Origin: a virus
Length of the DNA: 63,401 nt
Reading direction: 5' to 3' (one strand)
IMG/VR virus record: IMGVR_UViG_3300042541_000733
Span: 1 to 63,401 of that record
Each line of letters begins with the position of its first letter. Position 1 is the stretch's first letter. Made by a program: the position numbers and the translations under genes. Below, in pieces: positions 53,004 to 60,400 of this stretch. The notes beneath the pieces are model-generated. The model made no database searches. It saw only the letters and a list, made by a program, of their open reading frames with translations, and was not told the DNA's origin.

Positions 53004-53305
53004 TGACCAAGAACCAGATTCGCGAACTTTTGCAAGAAACTATTGCAACTGTTACATTTGAGAAGACTGATGGTACAATTCGAGCAATGAACTGTACCTT
53101 AATTCCAGCCCTTATTCCTGTTGCATCTACAGAAGAAGGTTTGATTCCTCGCACTAAACGTGAGGAAAATTCTAATCTACTTGCTATATGGGATCTTGAG
53201 AAGGGCGATTGGAGATCGTTCAAGATTGATTCTATAAAGAAGATCGGTATTATGTATCCATTTGACAGAGAAGGAATTGTTTATGCCTCACCCACACAAG
53301 AATAG
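53003..53305 (+). CDS. WYL-2/Sm-like SH3 beta-barrel protein, 100 aa
   Basis: ATG 53003 in a TAATG overlap. 'TVTFEKTDGTIRAMNCTLIP' and 'LLAIWDLEKGDWRSFKIDSI' match the small phage 'WYL_2, Sm-like' family. Probably a nucleic-acid or ligand-binding barrel; role unknown. Confidence 0.82.
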   Translation: MTKNQIRELLQETIATVTFEKTDGTIRAMNCTLIPALIPVASTEEGLIPRTKREENSNLLAIWDLEKGDWRSFKIDSIKKIGIMYPFDREGIVYASPTQE

Positions 53306-53369
53306 GCCTCGCAAGGGTCGTCGTAAGATTGGTAGTGCAAAGAGAAAGTCTCGCAACAAGAGGAAGTAA
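53283..53369 (+). CDS. Highly basic micro-protein, 28 aa
   Basis: Overlaps the previous gene by 23 nt. MPHPHKNRPRKGRRKIGSAK then RKSRNKRK. Arg/Lys-rich like a ribosomal-protein tail; likely binds nucleic acid. Confidence 0.5.
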   Translation: MPHPHKNRPRKGRRKIGSAKRKSRNKRK

Positions 53370-53372
53370 CTC

Positions 53373-53633
53373 ATGAGCAAGAGTCGAGCCGAAAGAAGAC
53401 ACCATCATCAGCGTATGTTAGATCGTGTTAAGTCTTTTCACTGGTTGAAAAAGAAGTTTTGGAACGGCACTGACGAAGATCGAGAGTTACATTACAAGAA
53501 GATGGCAGAAACACGACAAAAGTGTTCATGTCATATGTGTGGGAATCCACGAAAGTATTGGAAAGAAGAAACTATGCAAGAGAAGCGCGTAAAGGAAAAT
53601 GAAAAGTTTGATGAGGATGAAAATGTCTTCTGA
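53373..53633 (+). CDS. Conserved phage protein with C-x-C-x2-C, 86 aa
   Basis: 'ERRHHHQRMLDRVKSFHWLK' and 'CSCHMCGNPRKYWKEET': a common phage protein with a possible metal site (CxCxxC plus His). Function unknown. Confidence 0.85.
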   Translation: MSKSRAERRHHHQRMLDRVKSFHWLKKKFWNGTDEDRELHYKKMAETRQKCSCHMCGNPRKYWKEETMQEKRVKENEKFDEDENVF

Positions 53634-53949
53634 TAACGGAATCTACATTCTTTCCACACGAGGTCCCGAATACAGGGTCGCGCATCATCAAAACATCGAA
53701 GAGATATATGGAACTTTTAATGATGATACATATACATGGAATGGTGATGAACAGGAGATGTGGAATTATTTCCATAATGCCCGAATGTTTACCAATCTCG
53801 AACAAGCCCTTGACTATGCCGAATTGATCAGCTATAATTATGAATATCTTGAGTATGGAATTTGTGTAATTTCCGATTTTACCAAGATTGACTTTGAAAG
53901 GCTGAAGGAAAAATATGGCAAAGAAGAAGCAGAAGACGATTCGCGGTAA
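53623..53949 (+). CDS. Conserved phage protein, 108 aa
   Basis: ATG 53623 with GAGG. 'GIYILSTRGPEYRVAHHQNI' and 'NYFHNARMFTNLEQALDYAE' recur in phages. Overlaps the 11-nt end of the previous gene and the next start by 35 nt. Function unknown. Confidence 0.8.
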   Translation: MSSDNGIYILSTRGPEYRVAHHQNIEEIYGTFNDDTYTWNGDEQEMWNYFHNARMFTNLEQALDYAELISYNYEYLEYGICVISDFTKIDFERLKEKYGKEEAEDDSR

Positions 53950-55069
53950 GTTTGCGGACGAAAAGTATCTTGGTCAAGAACCAGATCTTCGTGGCGAAGT
54001 TACAAATGCTCAGATCATTTCAGCTTACAACTGGTACAATTATTTTTATGATGGTGACCAAGCTAAGGTTTGGATCGTTGAATACCTGAAAGAGTTTTAT
54101 AAAACAGAAAAGGAACTTATCAAAAATGTCAACAGAATTAATTCTAATCTTTGCCGCACTAGCGGTTGGAATTGTCGTATATTACTATTGGGCGGCAACC
54201 TCCCACAAGACCTCCAAGATCGAAACATTGCCCGAATCAAAGCCCTTGCCGCCGGTGCAGCCAATGCCAGCACCGACTCCAGTTCCAGTAGCGGAGAAGG
54301 CATCAGCAAAGAAGAAGACGGCATCGAAAAAGAAGTCAAGCAAGTAATTTCAGTTCAGGAGCGTGTGACTAATCGCGCTAATGATTTGATTGCTGATATC
54401 GAAGGTCACTTGGACAATTTCTATCGCAATGGTACTATGTTCAAGCCCGTAGATTGGCTCTCTGCACAAGATGTTAAGCCGATGATCGCTCAGAAGATCG
54501 CGGATTATTATAAGCCTCTTTATGCTGAAATCTTTGATGCCCTTAACGGCAAGAACGATCAGCTTAGAGAGGCTTATTCTTCTTGGAAGAAGCCGAAGCT
54601 GAAAGCTTACATGGAATTTGTTAGGTCTATCATTTCGGCTGCTGAAACTCGCACAACTATTGTTAAGGCAACTCGCAAGCCTCGTAAGAAGAAAGAGAAG
54701 CCTGCATCAGCTCTCGTATCGAAACTCAAGTATAAGGTAAAAGATGAAACACTCAAGTTGGACTCAGTCGATCCGAAACAGATCATCGGATGCAATCAAC
54801 TCTGGATCTTCAATACTAAATATCGAACCCTTGGTGTCTATAATGCTATGGGTCCTGCTGGTTTGTCTGTCAAAGGCAGCACTCTTGTAGGCTTTGATGA
54901 AAAGACCTCTCAGATCAAGACGCTGCGTAAGCCTGCCGAACAACTTAAGAAGTTGCAAGAGGGTGGCAAGATTGTTCTGAGAAAGTTTATGGACGAAATC
55001 AAATGTAAGCCCAAGACTGCAACTGGTCGCATAAATAATGAGACAGTTCTAGTAAGGATCATCAAATAA
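53915..55069 (+). CDS. Conserved T4-like phage protein, 384 aa
   Basis: 'AYNWYNYFYDGDQAKVWIVE' and 'WNCRILLLGGNLPQDLQDRN' in the first third, then a Ser/Ala-rich patch (~115-135) that coincides with an overlapping frame, then 'KLKAYMEFVRSIISAAETRT', a Lys-rich linker and a beta-rich C-terminal domain ('WIFNTKYRTLGVYNAMGPAG'). Known as an uncharacterised protein in this phage group. Confidence 0.8.
   Translation: MAKKKQKTIRGKFADEKYLGQEPDLRGEVTNAQIISAYNWYNYFYDGDQAKVWIVEYLKEFYKTEKELIKNVNRINSNLCRTSGWNCRILLLGGNLPQDLQDRNIARIKALAAGAANASTDSSSSSGEGISKEEDGIEKEVKQVISVQERVTNRANDLIADIEGHLDNFYRNGTMFKPVDWLSAQDVKPMIAQKIADYYKPLYAEIFDALNGKNDQLREAYSSWKKPKLKAYMEFVRSIISAAETRTTIVKATRKPRKKKEKPASALVSKLKYKVKDETLKLDSVDPKQIIGCNQLWIFNTKYRTLGVYNAMGPAGLSVKGSTLVGFDEKTSQIKTLRKPAEQLKKLQEGGKIVLRKFMDEIKCKPKTATGRINNETVLVRIIK
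54126..54347 (+). CDS. Nested membrane protein in another frame, 73 aa
   Basis: ATG 54126, AAGGA about 12 nt upstream, entirely inside the 384-aa gene in a different frame. MSTELILIFAALAVGIVVYY is a membrane span; the rest is Pro-rich then Lys-rich ('APTPVPVAEKASAKKKTASK'). The sequence looks like a designed small membrane protein rather than random translation. Confidence 0.5.
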   Translation: MSTELILIFAALAVGIVVYYYWAATSHKTSKIETLPESKPLPPVQPMPAPTPVPVAEKASAKKKTASKKKSSK

Positions 55070-55449
55070 TGACCACTATCGTCCAATTCCCTTCCAATCG
55101 TATCGTCCGAGAAGTAGCACCCAACATTGAAGAGATAGAGAAGGCAAAAGAAAAAAGCCTTCAGAAACATGCCGAAACGATTGTTGAAGATTTGATTCTC
55201 AACATCATGGATGCACTTGAAAATTATGGTATTGATACAGATGGCGATACTTTTGAACGAGACTTCACATTCGCTGCCGATGGCTTGAGGGCTACTGTAT
55301 ATCGCTCATTTAACATTGAGCATCCTCTTCATTCGTTTATAGATACAAACGTAACGGTAGTTAAGGCTGAAAGCTTTGATGACTTGAAAGAAAAAATCAA
55401 GAAAATCATTATTGAAGATGCCGAAGAAGTAGTTGACACAAACGAATAG
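55069..55449 (+). CDS. Conserved phage protein, 126 aa
   Basis: TAATG overlap. 'TIVQFPSNRIVREVAPNIEE' and 'IVEDLILNIMDALENYGIDT', which I recall in T4-like phages near rnh. Acidic. Function unknown. Confidence 0.75.
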   Translation: MTTIVQFPSNRIVREVAPNIEEIEKAKEKSLQKHAETIVEDLILNIMDALENYGIDTDGDTFERDFTFAADGLRATVYRSFNIEHPLHSFIDTNVTVVKAESFDDLKEKIKKIIIEDAEEVVDTNE

Positions 55450-55461
55450 CTACTATATAAT
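55433..55461 (+). promoter_or_regulatory. Consensus sigma70 promoter
   Basis: TTGACA 55433-55438, 17-bp spacer, TATAAT 55456-55461. Perfect consensus; drives the RNase H gene at 55481. Confidence 0.85.
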
Positions 55462-55480
55462 AGTATGCTAAAGGTGATAA

Positions 55481-56332
55481 ATGATACTGATTGATTTGAA
55501 CCAAGTTCTAATTTCCAATCTCATGCAGCAACTTGGATTTAATTCCAAAATGCAGCTTGATGAGGATCTCATTCGACACATGGTACTAAAGTCTTTGCAT
55601 TCCTACGCAAAGCAGTTTCGCGCAAAGTATGGACAGATTGTCATTTGCTGTGATAGTAAGAAGTACTGGCGAAGAGATGTTTTTCCATTCTATAAGGCTG
55701 GACGTAAGAAAGAACGTGACAGGTCCAATCTTGATTGGAATACAATCTTTGAATGTCTGAACAAGATACGTGATGAGCTAAAAGAGTATTATCCTGGTCG
55801 TGTAATTGAGGTTGAAGGTGCTGAGGCCGATGATATCATTGGCACTCTGACTGTTCGATTTGCTCCAAATGAAGAGGTCCTGATTCTATCGTCTGATAAG
55901 GATTTCGTTCAGCTTCAAAAATATCCCAACGTGACACAATACAGTCCCATCCTCAAGAGATATATCCAGTCTGATAATCCCCACCAATATATTAAGGAAC
56001 ACATTATCCGCGGTGATCGTGGTGATGGCATTCCTAACTTCCTGTCTCCAGACAATACTTTTGCAGCTGGCTCTAGACAGAAAGTTCTAAATAGTAAGAA
56101 GGTGACTGAATGGATTTCTAAGTCTCCAGAAGAGTTCTGTGAGAATGATGTAATGCTGCGTGGATATAAGCGTAATCAGTTGCTTGTTGACCTTGACTAC
56201 ATTCCCGTTGATCTTCGCAATAACATTATGGAAATGTATGACACTGTGAAGATTGGCAACAAACAAAAGCTAATGAACTATTTTATTGAGAAGAGACTAA
56301 GAAACATGATCGAAATTTTAGGTGAGTTTTAA
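55481..56332 (+). CDS. rnh: RNase H / 5'-3' exonuclease (T4 rnh-like)
   Basis: 283 residues of the FEN1/T4 RNase H family: 'IDLNQVLISNL', 'VICCDSKKYWRRDVFPFYKA', 'VEGAEADDIIGTL' and 'ILSSDKDFVQLQ', 'GDRGDGIPNFLSPDN' carry the metal-binding acids. Removes RNA primers from lagging-strand fragments. Confidence 0.92.
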   Translation: MILIDLNQVLISNLMQQLGFNSKMQLDEDLIRHMVLKSLHSYAKQFRAKYGQIVICCDSKKYWRRDVFPFYKAGRKKERDRSNLDWNTIFECLNKIRDELKEYYPGRVIEVEGAEADDIIGTLTVRFAPNEEVLILSSDKDFVQLQKYPNVTQYSPILKRYIQSDNPHQYIKEHIIRGDRGDGIPNFLSPDNTFAAGSRQKVLNSKKVTEWISKSPEEFCENDVMLRGYKRNQLLVDLDYIPVDLRNNIMEMYDTVKIGNKQKLMNYFIEKRLRNMIEILGEF

Positions 56333-56760
56333 TGGCCAAAAATATGTACGAAATCTTTGACGAGTTTGAATCCGCAAAGACGAAGCAAGAGAAGATCGAA
56401 ATCTTGCAAAAGAATAAGAACTTTGCACTAACGAACGTTTTGATGTATGCCTTCGATCCAAATATCCATTTTGTGTTTGACAAGGTACCATATTATAAGG
56501 CAGAAGATGTGCCTCCAGGTATGAGCTATTCGTCCATTCATCACGAATTGGATCGGATGTATCTGCTGATAAAGGATCATCCACGCACGTCTCCTAATTT
56601 GACAATGCAACGCCGTGAGCAACTTCTTATCCAGATGCTTGAAGCATTAGAACCACGTGAAGCTATCATTCTTATCAATATGATTCTCAAGAACCTTAAG
56701 ATCAAGGGTCTTGATGCGAAGATTGTTAAGGAAGCTTTTCCAGGCTTACTTCCCGAGTAG
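56332..56760 (+). CDS. Conserved cyanophage/T4-like protein (DUF6433-like), 142 aa
   Basis: 1-nt overlap with rnh. 'MYEIFDEFESAKTKQEKIEI' and 'PREAIILINMILKNLKIKGL', 'PGLLPE' at the end. Found next to rnh in T4-like phages as I recall. Function unknown. Confidence 0.78.
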   Translation: MAKNMYEIFDEFESAKTKQEKIEILQKNKNFALTNVLMYAFDPNIHFVFDKVPYYKAEDVPPGMSYSSIHHELDRMYLLIKDHPRTSPNLTMQRREQLLIQMLEALEPREAIILINMILKNLKIKGLDAKIVKEAFPGLLPE

Positions 56761-56817
56761 TTTACAGTATGATCTATGGTCGAAATATGTTATGTGAGAC
56801 TTTAACGAGGAACTCAT

Positions 56818-57225
56818 ATGTCACGAAAGAGACAAAGATCAAAACTTGCGAAGATAATGCAATCGAATGATGATGCAGCATACTATACAACCATCGAAGA
56901 CTGTGTTAAATGGTTCAATATCATTAACCGCGAAATCTTCGATGGCACTCTTGCACCCCTTCACGAAATCGACATTCGTTGGAGACGCGGCGCCCACGCA
57001 TACTATGAATTCTGGCTCGACACAAAAGATCCAGATTACATGTACGGAAAACTGTGCATGAACAAGCGATACAATTCCAAAAAATTTTTTGTAGAAGTCT
57101 TAGCACATGAGCTTGTGCACCATTACCAGTTCCATAAGGATCGCAAGGTAACCCATGGTGACACTTTCATGTGCTGGACGGAAACATTCAACAAGAGAGG
57201 ACTACGTTTAGTAAAGGCTTATTGA
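56818..57225 (+). CDS. SprT-like zinc metallopeptidase
   Basis: 135 residues. 'VLAHELVHHYQFHKDRKVTH' (HExxH) and 'GDTFMCWTETFNKRGLRL' with 'DGTLAPLHEIDIRWRR' upstream: the SprT/Spartan core without the zinc-ribbon tail. RBS GAGG. Confidence 0.85.
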   Translation: MSRKRQRSKLAKIMQSNDDAAYYTTIEDCVKWFNIINREIFDGTLAPLHEIDIRWRRGAHAYYEFWLDTKDPDYMYGKLCMNKRYNSKKFFVEVLAHELVHHYQFHKDRKVTHGDTFMCWTETFNKRGLRLVKAY

Positions 57226-57226
57226 C

Positions 57227-57388
57227 ATGAAATACACAAAGAAGATGCGAGACTATGATGATGAAGAACAGGCCGAGCGTGAGCTTAAGAAGCGTCGGCC
57301 AATCCGCAATTGGACCAAAATGTATAGCGAACATGCGGATGACATAGACGAATATGATGATTTTCATAATCACAGATTAAAGTCTTAA
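57227..57388 (+). CDS. Charged small protein, 53 aa
   Basis: ATG 57227 one base after the previous stop. Begins MKYTKKMRDYDDEEQAEREL; alternating basic and acidic helix. Function unknown. The 110 nt after it lead to early promoter copy 6. Confidence 0.55.
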   Translation: MKYTKKMRDYDDEEQAERELKKRRPIRNWTKMYSEHADDIDEYDDFHNHRLKS

Positions 57389-57417
57389 CTTACGTAGTTT
57401 CACATATATGAGGTCGG

Positions 57418-57484
57418 TGCATGACAGATATGCAGGGGTTTACCCTTGAAATCCGCCGGTGCCGATCTTATCTATAGTCTATCA
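57418..57484 (+). promoter_or_regulatory. Palindrome and early promoter family, copy 6
   Basis: TGCAT-GACAGAT-ATGCA (57418-57434), 10 bases, then CTTGAAATCCGCCGGTGCCG and ATCTTATCTATAGTCTATCA (57445-57484). Downstream the gene at 57502 has GGAGAC. Confidence 0.8.
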
Positions 57485-57501
57485 GAAACGGAGACTATCG
57501 C

Positions 57502-58137
57502 ATGGCTATCGCTTGGACCGAGCAACACAAGGGTTTTTACGATTCCCAGTCAAATTGGGAAGGTGTAACACTTAAGGTTGAGCACGACCGAAACTACCGG
57601 ATCATGTCCGACGTATGGGGTTCCGCAGACTGGGCCACAGTCTGGGATGAGGCCACAGCGTCTCCCAAGACCATTCTTGTCAATGTATACGATATGAATG
57701 GACCCGACTGGAAGCCCATCCAGATCATGGTGGACGCGACCGACAAAATCCGCGAGAAATACAAGCAATGGAAGATCAACCTGGAGTTTAAGGATCTGCT
57801 GGAAAAAGCCGAAGATGCGGCAATGCGGATCGAGAAAAATTGTATCGCAAAGGTTGTACGTGGCAAAAGCGGCAAAGGTACTATCGGGAAAGTTGTAGTG
57901 AAGATGGATGCAACTTACGGTATGGGCTTTCGCTCTTCCGTTGAACCGAAGCTGGCAATTGCCACCTCTGACGTTAAGGTAAAGAAGGCCTTACGCTCTG
58001 GTAAGGTTGCGGAAGTCTATCAGGACGTAGTTTGGGTTTGGGCTCGCAACTGCCAGCGGGTTGATGTCGTCCAGATTGACAAGGAAGCTCTCCTCCAGCA
58101 AGCTCAGGAGCGGGTGGTACGTACCCTCGCAGCCTGA
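57502..58137 (+). CDS. Early protein with KOW-like segment, 211 aa
   Basis: 'TEQHKGFYDSQSNWEGVTLK' N-terminal beta domain, then a helix (~85-110) and 'CIAKVVRGKSGKGTIGKVVV' (a KOW/SH3-like strand-turn-strand with G-x-G) and a C-terminal basic helix. A nucleic-acid-binding early protein is plausible; no defined family. Confidence 0.7.
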   Translation: MAIAWTEQHKGFYDSQSNWEGVTLKVEHDRNYRIMSDVWGSADWATVWDEATASPKTILVNVYDMNGPDWKPIQIMVDATDKIREKYKQWKINLEFKDLLEKAEDAAMRIEKNCIAKVVRGKSGKGTIGKVVVKMDATYGMGFRSSVEPKLAIATSDVKVKKALRSGKVAEVYQDVVWVWARNCQRVDVVQIDKEALLQQAQERVVRTLAA

Positions 58138-58139
58138 GC

Positions 58140-58235
58140 GACCCGTCTCCAGCCTGCTCCTCCGCGTTCCTAGAGAACCCCAATGAAATCAAGCACTTAG
58201 CTCAGAATGAAAACCCAACAAAATCAAGCACTTAG
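58140..58235 (+). repeat. Composite repeat element, copy 2
   Basis: GACCCGTCTCCAGCC (58140-58154), CTCCAGCCTGCTCCT (58147-58161), and AAATCAAGCACTTAG at 58186-58200 and 58221-58235 with the same 35-bp spacing as copy 1 (13639-13784). Sits directly after the early gene stop and ~60 bp before early promoter copy 7. Confidence 0.8.
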
Positions 58236-58257
58236 GAAAAAGCAGGTATGTTCTGGA

Positions 58258-58333
58258 TGCATACCTACCATGCAAAAAAACATGGATTCCGCCCTTGAAA
58301 AAGTGGGTTGCCGTTCTTATCTATAGTATATGA
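58258..58333 (+). promoter_or_regulatory. Palindrome and early promoter family, copy 7
   Basis: TGCAT-ACCTACC-ATGCA (58258-58274), 19 bases, then CTTGAAAAAGTGGGTTGCCG and TTCTTATCTATAGTATATGA (58294-58333). Drives 58351. Confidence 0.82.
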
Positions 58334-58350
58334 CAATGAGAAAGAGTTCC

Positions 58351-58575
58351 ATGAAGACCTACCGCCCGATCAAGACTGCCCGCGAAAAAGCAAAGTTTCA
58401 CGCTACGGTTGCAAATCATCCTAATGCTAATATTCGATTGGCTGCCAACTATATCGCTGAGGCTTTTCAAGCGGCTCGCAAGGGAGATGTTTCCGATTTT
58501 ATGACTTTCATTTCCCTCGCACAAAAGTTTGCTGAGGATGTTGACTTCTGCAACCCCGAAAGGAACCTTCGCTAA
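58351..58575 (+). CDS. Hypothetical protein, 74 aa
   Basis: ATG 58351 with AGAAAGAG. Helical, basic: 'ANIRLAANYIAEAFQAARKG'. The first of four early genes linked by TAATG overlaps. Function unknown. Confidence 0.7.
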   Translation: MKTYRPIKTAREKAKFHATVANHPNANIRLAANYIAEAFQAARKGDVSDFMTFISLAQKFAEDVDFCNPERNLR

Positions 58576-58862
58576 TGGCCAAGTTTCGCAAGACCATTCC
58601 CGTTGACGCTTTGCTTGATTATGCCAACGGTTATCTCGCGGCCGATTATCAGGGCGGCGATGATCCCGCTTCGGTCGCTCGGCGCACAGGCATGATTGAT
58701 CTGCTCGAAGCGGCTCTGCTCTCGGCTGGCCGATATTGCGGATACTCTTATCTTGATGATAAGGTGATCACCAAGTCCAAGCCCGGTATTCGCTGGGTTG
58801 AGGGTCAGGCACCGAAACACACCTTCCATGAAACCGATTGCACTCGACGGAGATATGCATAA
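58575..58862 (+). CDS. Conserved phage protein, 95 aa
   Basis: TAATG overlap. 'IPVDALLDYANGYLAADYQG', 'RTGMIDLLEAALLSAGRYCG' and 'ETDCTRRRYA' at the end: frequent in phages; function unknown. Confidence 0.8.
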   Translation: MAKFRKTIPVDALLDYANGYLAADYQGGDDPASVARRTGMIDLLEAALLSAGRYCGYSYLDDKVITKSKPGIRWVEGQAPKHTFHETDCTRRRYA

Positions 58863-59026
58863 TGACTGACAAAGTACGGGTATTCGATTACCTAAACGCC
58901 CTGCGTGATTCCGGGATCACCAACATGTTTGGTGCCACTCCCTATGTTCAGCGGGTATTTGATATTCCGCGCAAGGAAGCAATGGATCTGTTGGTCGAGT
59001 GGATGAAAACCTTTGATGACCGATAA
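58862..59026 (+). CDS. Conserved phage protein, 54 aa
   Basis: TAATG overlap. 'YLNALRDSGITNMFGATPYV' and 'EAMDLLVEWMKTFDD': a recognisable small helical phage protein. Function unknown. Confidence 0.8.
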   Translation: MTDKVRVFDYLNALRDSGITNMFGATPYVQRVFDIPRKEAMDLLVEWMKTFDDR

Positions 59027-59031
59027 TCTGC

Positions 59032-59060
59032 TTGACTGTATCCACGGAATGTCGTATAAT
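59032..59060 (+). promoter_or_regulatory. Sigma70 promoter
   Basis: TTGACT 59032-59037, 17-bp spacer, TATAAT 59055-59060. Drives 59096. Confidence 0.85.
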
Positions 59061-59095
59061 ACCTATATTGCCAGTTAACGAAAGGAAATCATTAC

Positions 59096-59611
59096 ATGGC
59101 TAGAACTAATGGCGTGCCTGCTCACCTTCGTGCCCTTGAGTTGTTCAAAACTCAGGTTACGGTAACTCCAGCCGAACTCGACAAGTTTGTTGGTGCCGGC
59201 GCATATGCGTCCAAATACGTTTGCTACCTGAAGAATGACGGTCATGAGATTACCGTCAACAAGCAGGGTCGCACGGTTGTGTCGTATACCTACGTGAGTG
59301 AGGGTGATTCGGCTTCTCGCTCTAACAAGTGGGTCGCGCCTGCAAAGCGCGGTGCTGCTCCCGCTGCTCGTAAGCAGAAGGCCACCGTTGTCAAGACTGC
59401 AAAGCCTGTTAAGGTGCGCCAGTCGAAGCAGACTGCACCCGCAGCTAAGGCCGCACGAAACGTTCTTCAGGAACGTGCGGATAGGGAAGCAGACGCTATC
59501 CTCGCTCAACTTGGAATGAAGGATGCCGGTGAAATCTCGCATGGTTCCTACTCTGTTGATCCTGATTGGGACTCGATGGACGGTATTGATGTGGCCAACT
59601 TCCTCAAGTGA
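59096..59611 (+). CDS. Winged-helix-like N-terminus plus Ala/Lys linker, 171 aa
   Basis: Residues 1-60 ('LELFKTQVTVTPAELDKFVG' then 'KYVCYLKNDGHEITVNKQGR') fit a winged-helix layout. Residues ~80-120 are Ala/Lys/Pro-rich like a histone-type linker, then an acidic tail. Possibly a DNA-binding regulator. AAGGAAA before ATG. Confidence 0.7.
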   Translation: MARTNGVPAHLRALELFKTQVTVTPAELDKFVGAGAYASKYVCYLKNDGHEITVNKQGRTVVSYTYVSEGDSASRSNKWVAPAKRGAAPAARKQKATVVKTAKPVKVRQSKQTAPAAKAARNVLQERADREADAILAQLGMKDAGEISHGSYSVDPDWDSMDGIDVANFLK

Positions 59612-59645
59612 GACTAAATATCTCTATAATAATCGGAGAAAAGAA

Positions 59646-59867
59646 ATGCTAAGACGCTCGCTTTTAGCAGGGTTAACGGCCCTGCCTTTTTTTGCTATTG
59701 TGGCCAATGCTGCTACAACTCAACGCAATAACGCAACATGGAAGGTGCCTTCGGGCGTCAAAAAGATCCGTGTTCGTTCATGGAATCCAGACGGTAGTGT
59801 TGATTTGGATCGTACACTGAATGTTTCACCCAATCAAGTTTTTCGTATTGACGCAATTGAGGATTAA
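59646..59867 (+). CDS. Secreted small protein, 73 aa
   Basis: ATG 59646 after CGGAGAAA. Signal peptide 'LRRSLLAGLTALPFFAIVAN', then 'PSGVKKIRVRSWNPDGSVDL'. A terminator hairpin lies inside the signal-peptide codons. Function unknown. Confidence 0.7.
   Translation: MLRRSLLAGLTALPFFAIVANAATTQRNNATWKVPSGVKKIRVRSWNPDGSVDLDRTLNVSPNQVFRIDAIED
59667..59693 (+). terminator. Rho-independent terminator inside a coding sequence
   Basis: GCAGGG (59667-59672) pairs with CCCTGC (59680-59685), then C and seven Ts (59687-59693). All within the signal-peptide codons of 59646, so transcription may be attenuated there unless antiterminated or protected by translation. Confidence 0.75.
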
Positions 59868-59870
59868 GCT

Positions 59871-59999
59871 ATGAATGAACTAGATTTGCTTATTGGCAAG
59901 GTAACATCGCGCGCCTTCGCTATAGGTTTTGGACTTGGTGTTTTGTTTGTACTCTTCGCCGCGATGATAGGTTTTGGACTGCTAAGTCTTATTAATTGA
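59871..59999 (+). CDS. Small membrane protein, 42 aa
   Basis: Follows the previous stop by 3 nt. MNELDLLIGKVTSRAFAIGF then two hydrophobic Gly-rich stretches. Function unknown. Confidence 0.55.
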   Translation: MNELDLLIGKVTSRAFAIGFGLGVLFVLFAAMIGFGLLSLIN

Positions 60000-60009
60000 G
60001 GACTAAATT

Positions 60010-60189
60010 ATGCAATGGGTATTGATTGTTTTTGTACATGTTGGTATGTGGGGTAATACAGACTCAGTATCATTGACCAATGTGCCGATGGCTTCTCAGG
60101 AAGTTTGTGAAGCTGCTGGATCTCAACTTGGTGCTCTTGTTAGTGGTACCAAAAAGGAAATAGCCTACGTTTGTGTGAAGAACCAATAA
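60010..60189 (+). CDS. Hypothetical protein, 59 aa, paired Cys
   Basis: GAGG before ATG 60010. Strand 'QWVLIVFVHVG', mid 'VCEAAGSQL' and 'IAYVCVKNQ' at the end: same plan as the 80-aa product at 5333. Function unknown. Confidence 0.65.
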   Translation: MQWVLIVFVHVGMWGNTDSVSLTNVPMASQEVCEAAGSQLGALVSGTKKEIAYVCVKNQ

Positions 60190-60208
60190 TTATGTAAAGG
60201 ATTTTATT

Positions 60209-60400
60209 ATGAAAAATAAATCATTAATTGTTGCCAGTTTGTTAACTGCTGTGACAGGTACTGTTATGCTTGGCGCTACGCCTGCCGTAGCGGCTGAGCA
60301 GGAATCTATTGAAGATTACTGTGATTACCCTCTTGTGAATCCTCGTTTGCCAGAAGACCCTTGTCTTCACGAAGATCATGGCGGTAACTATACATCGTGA
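60209..60400 (+). CDS. Secreted small acidic protein, 63 aa
   Basis: Signal peptide 'KNKSLIVASLLTAVTGTVML'..'VAA', then two Cys in an acidic mature region of ~35 residues. Could be a periplasmic peptide. Overlaps the next start by 4 nt (GTGA). Confidence 0.65.
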   Translation: MKNKSLIVASLLTAVTGTVMLGATPAVAAEQESIEDYCDYPLVNPRLPEDPCLHEDHGGNYTS

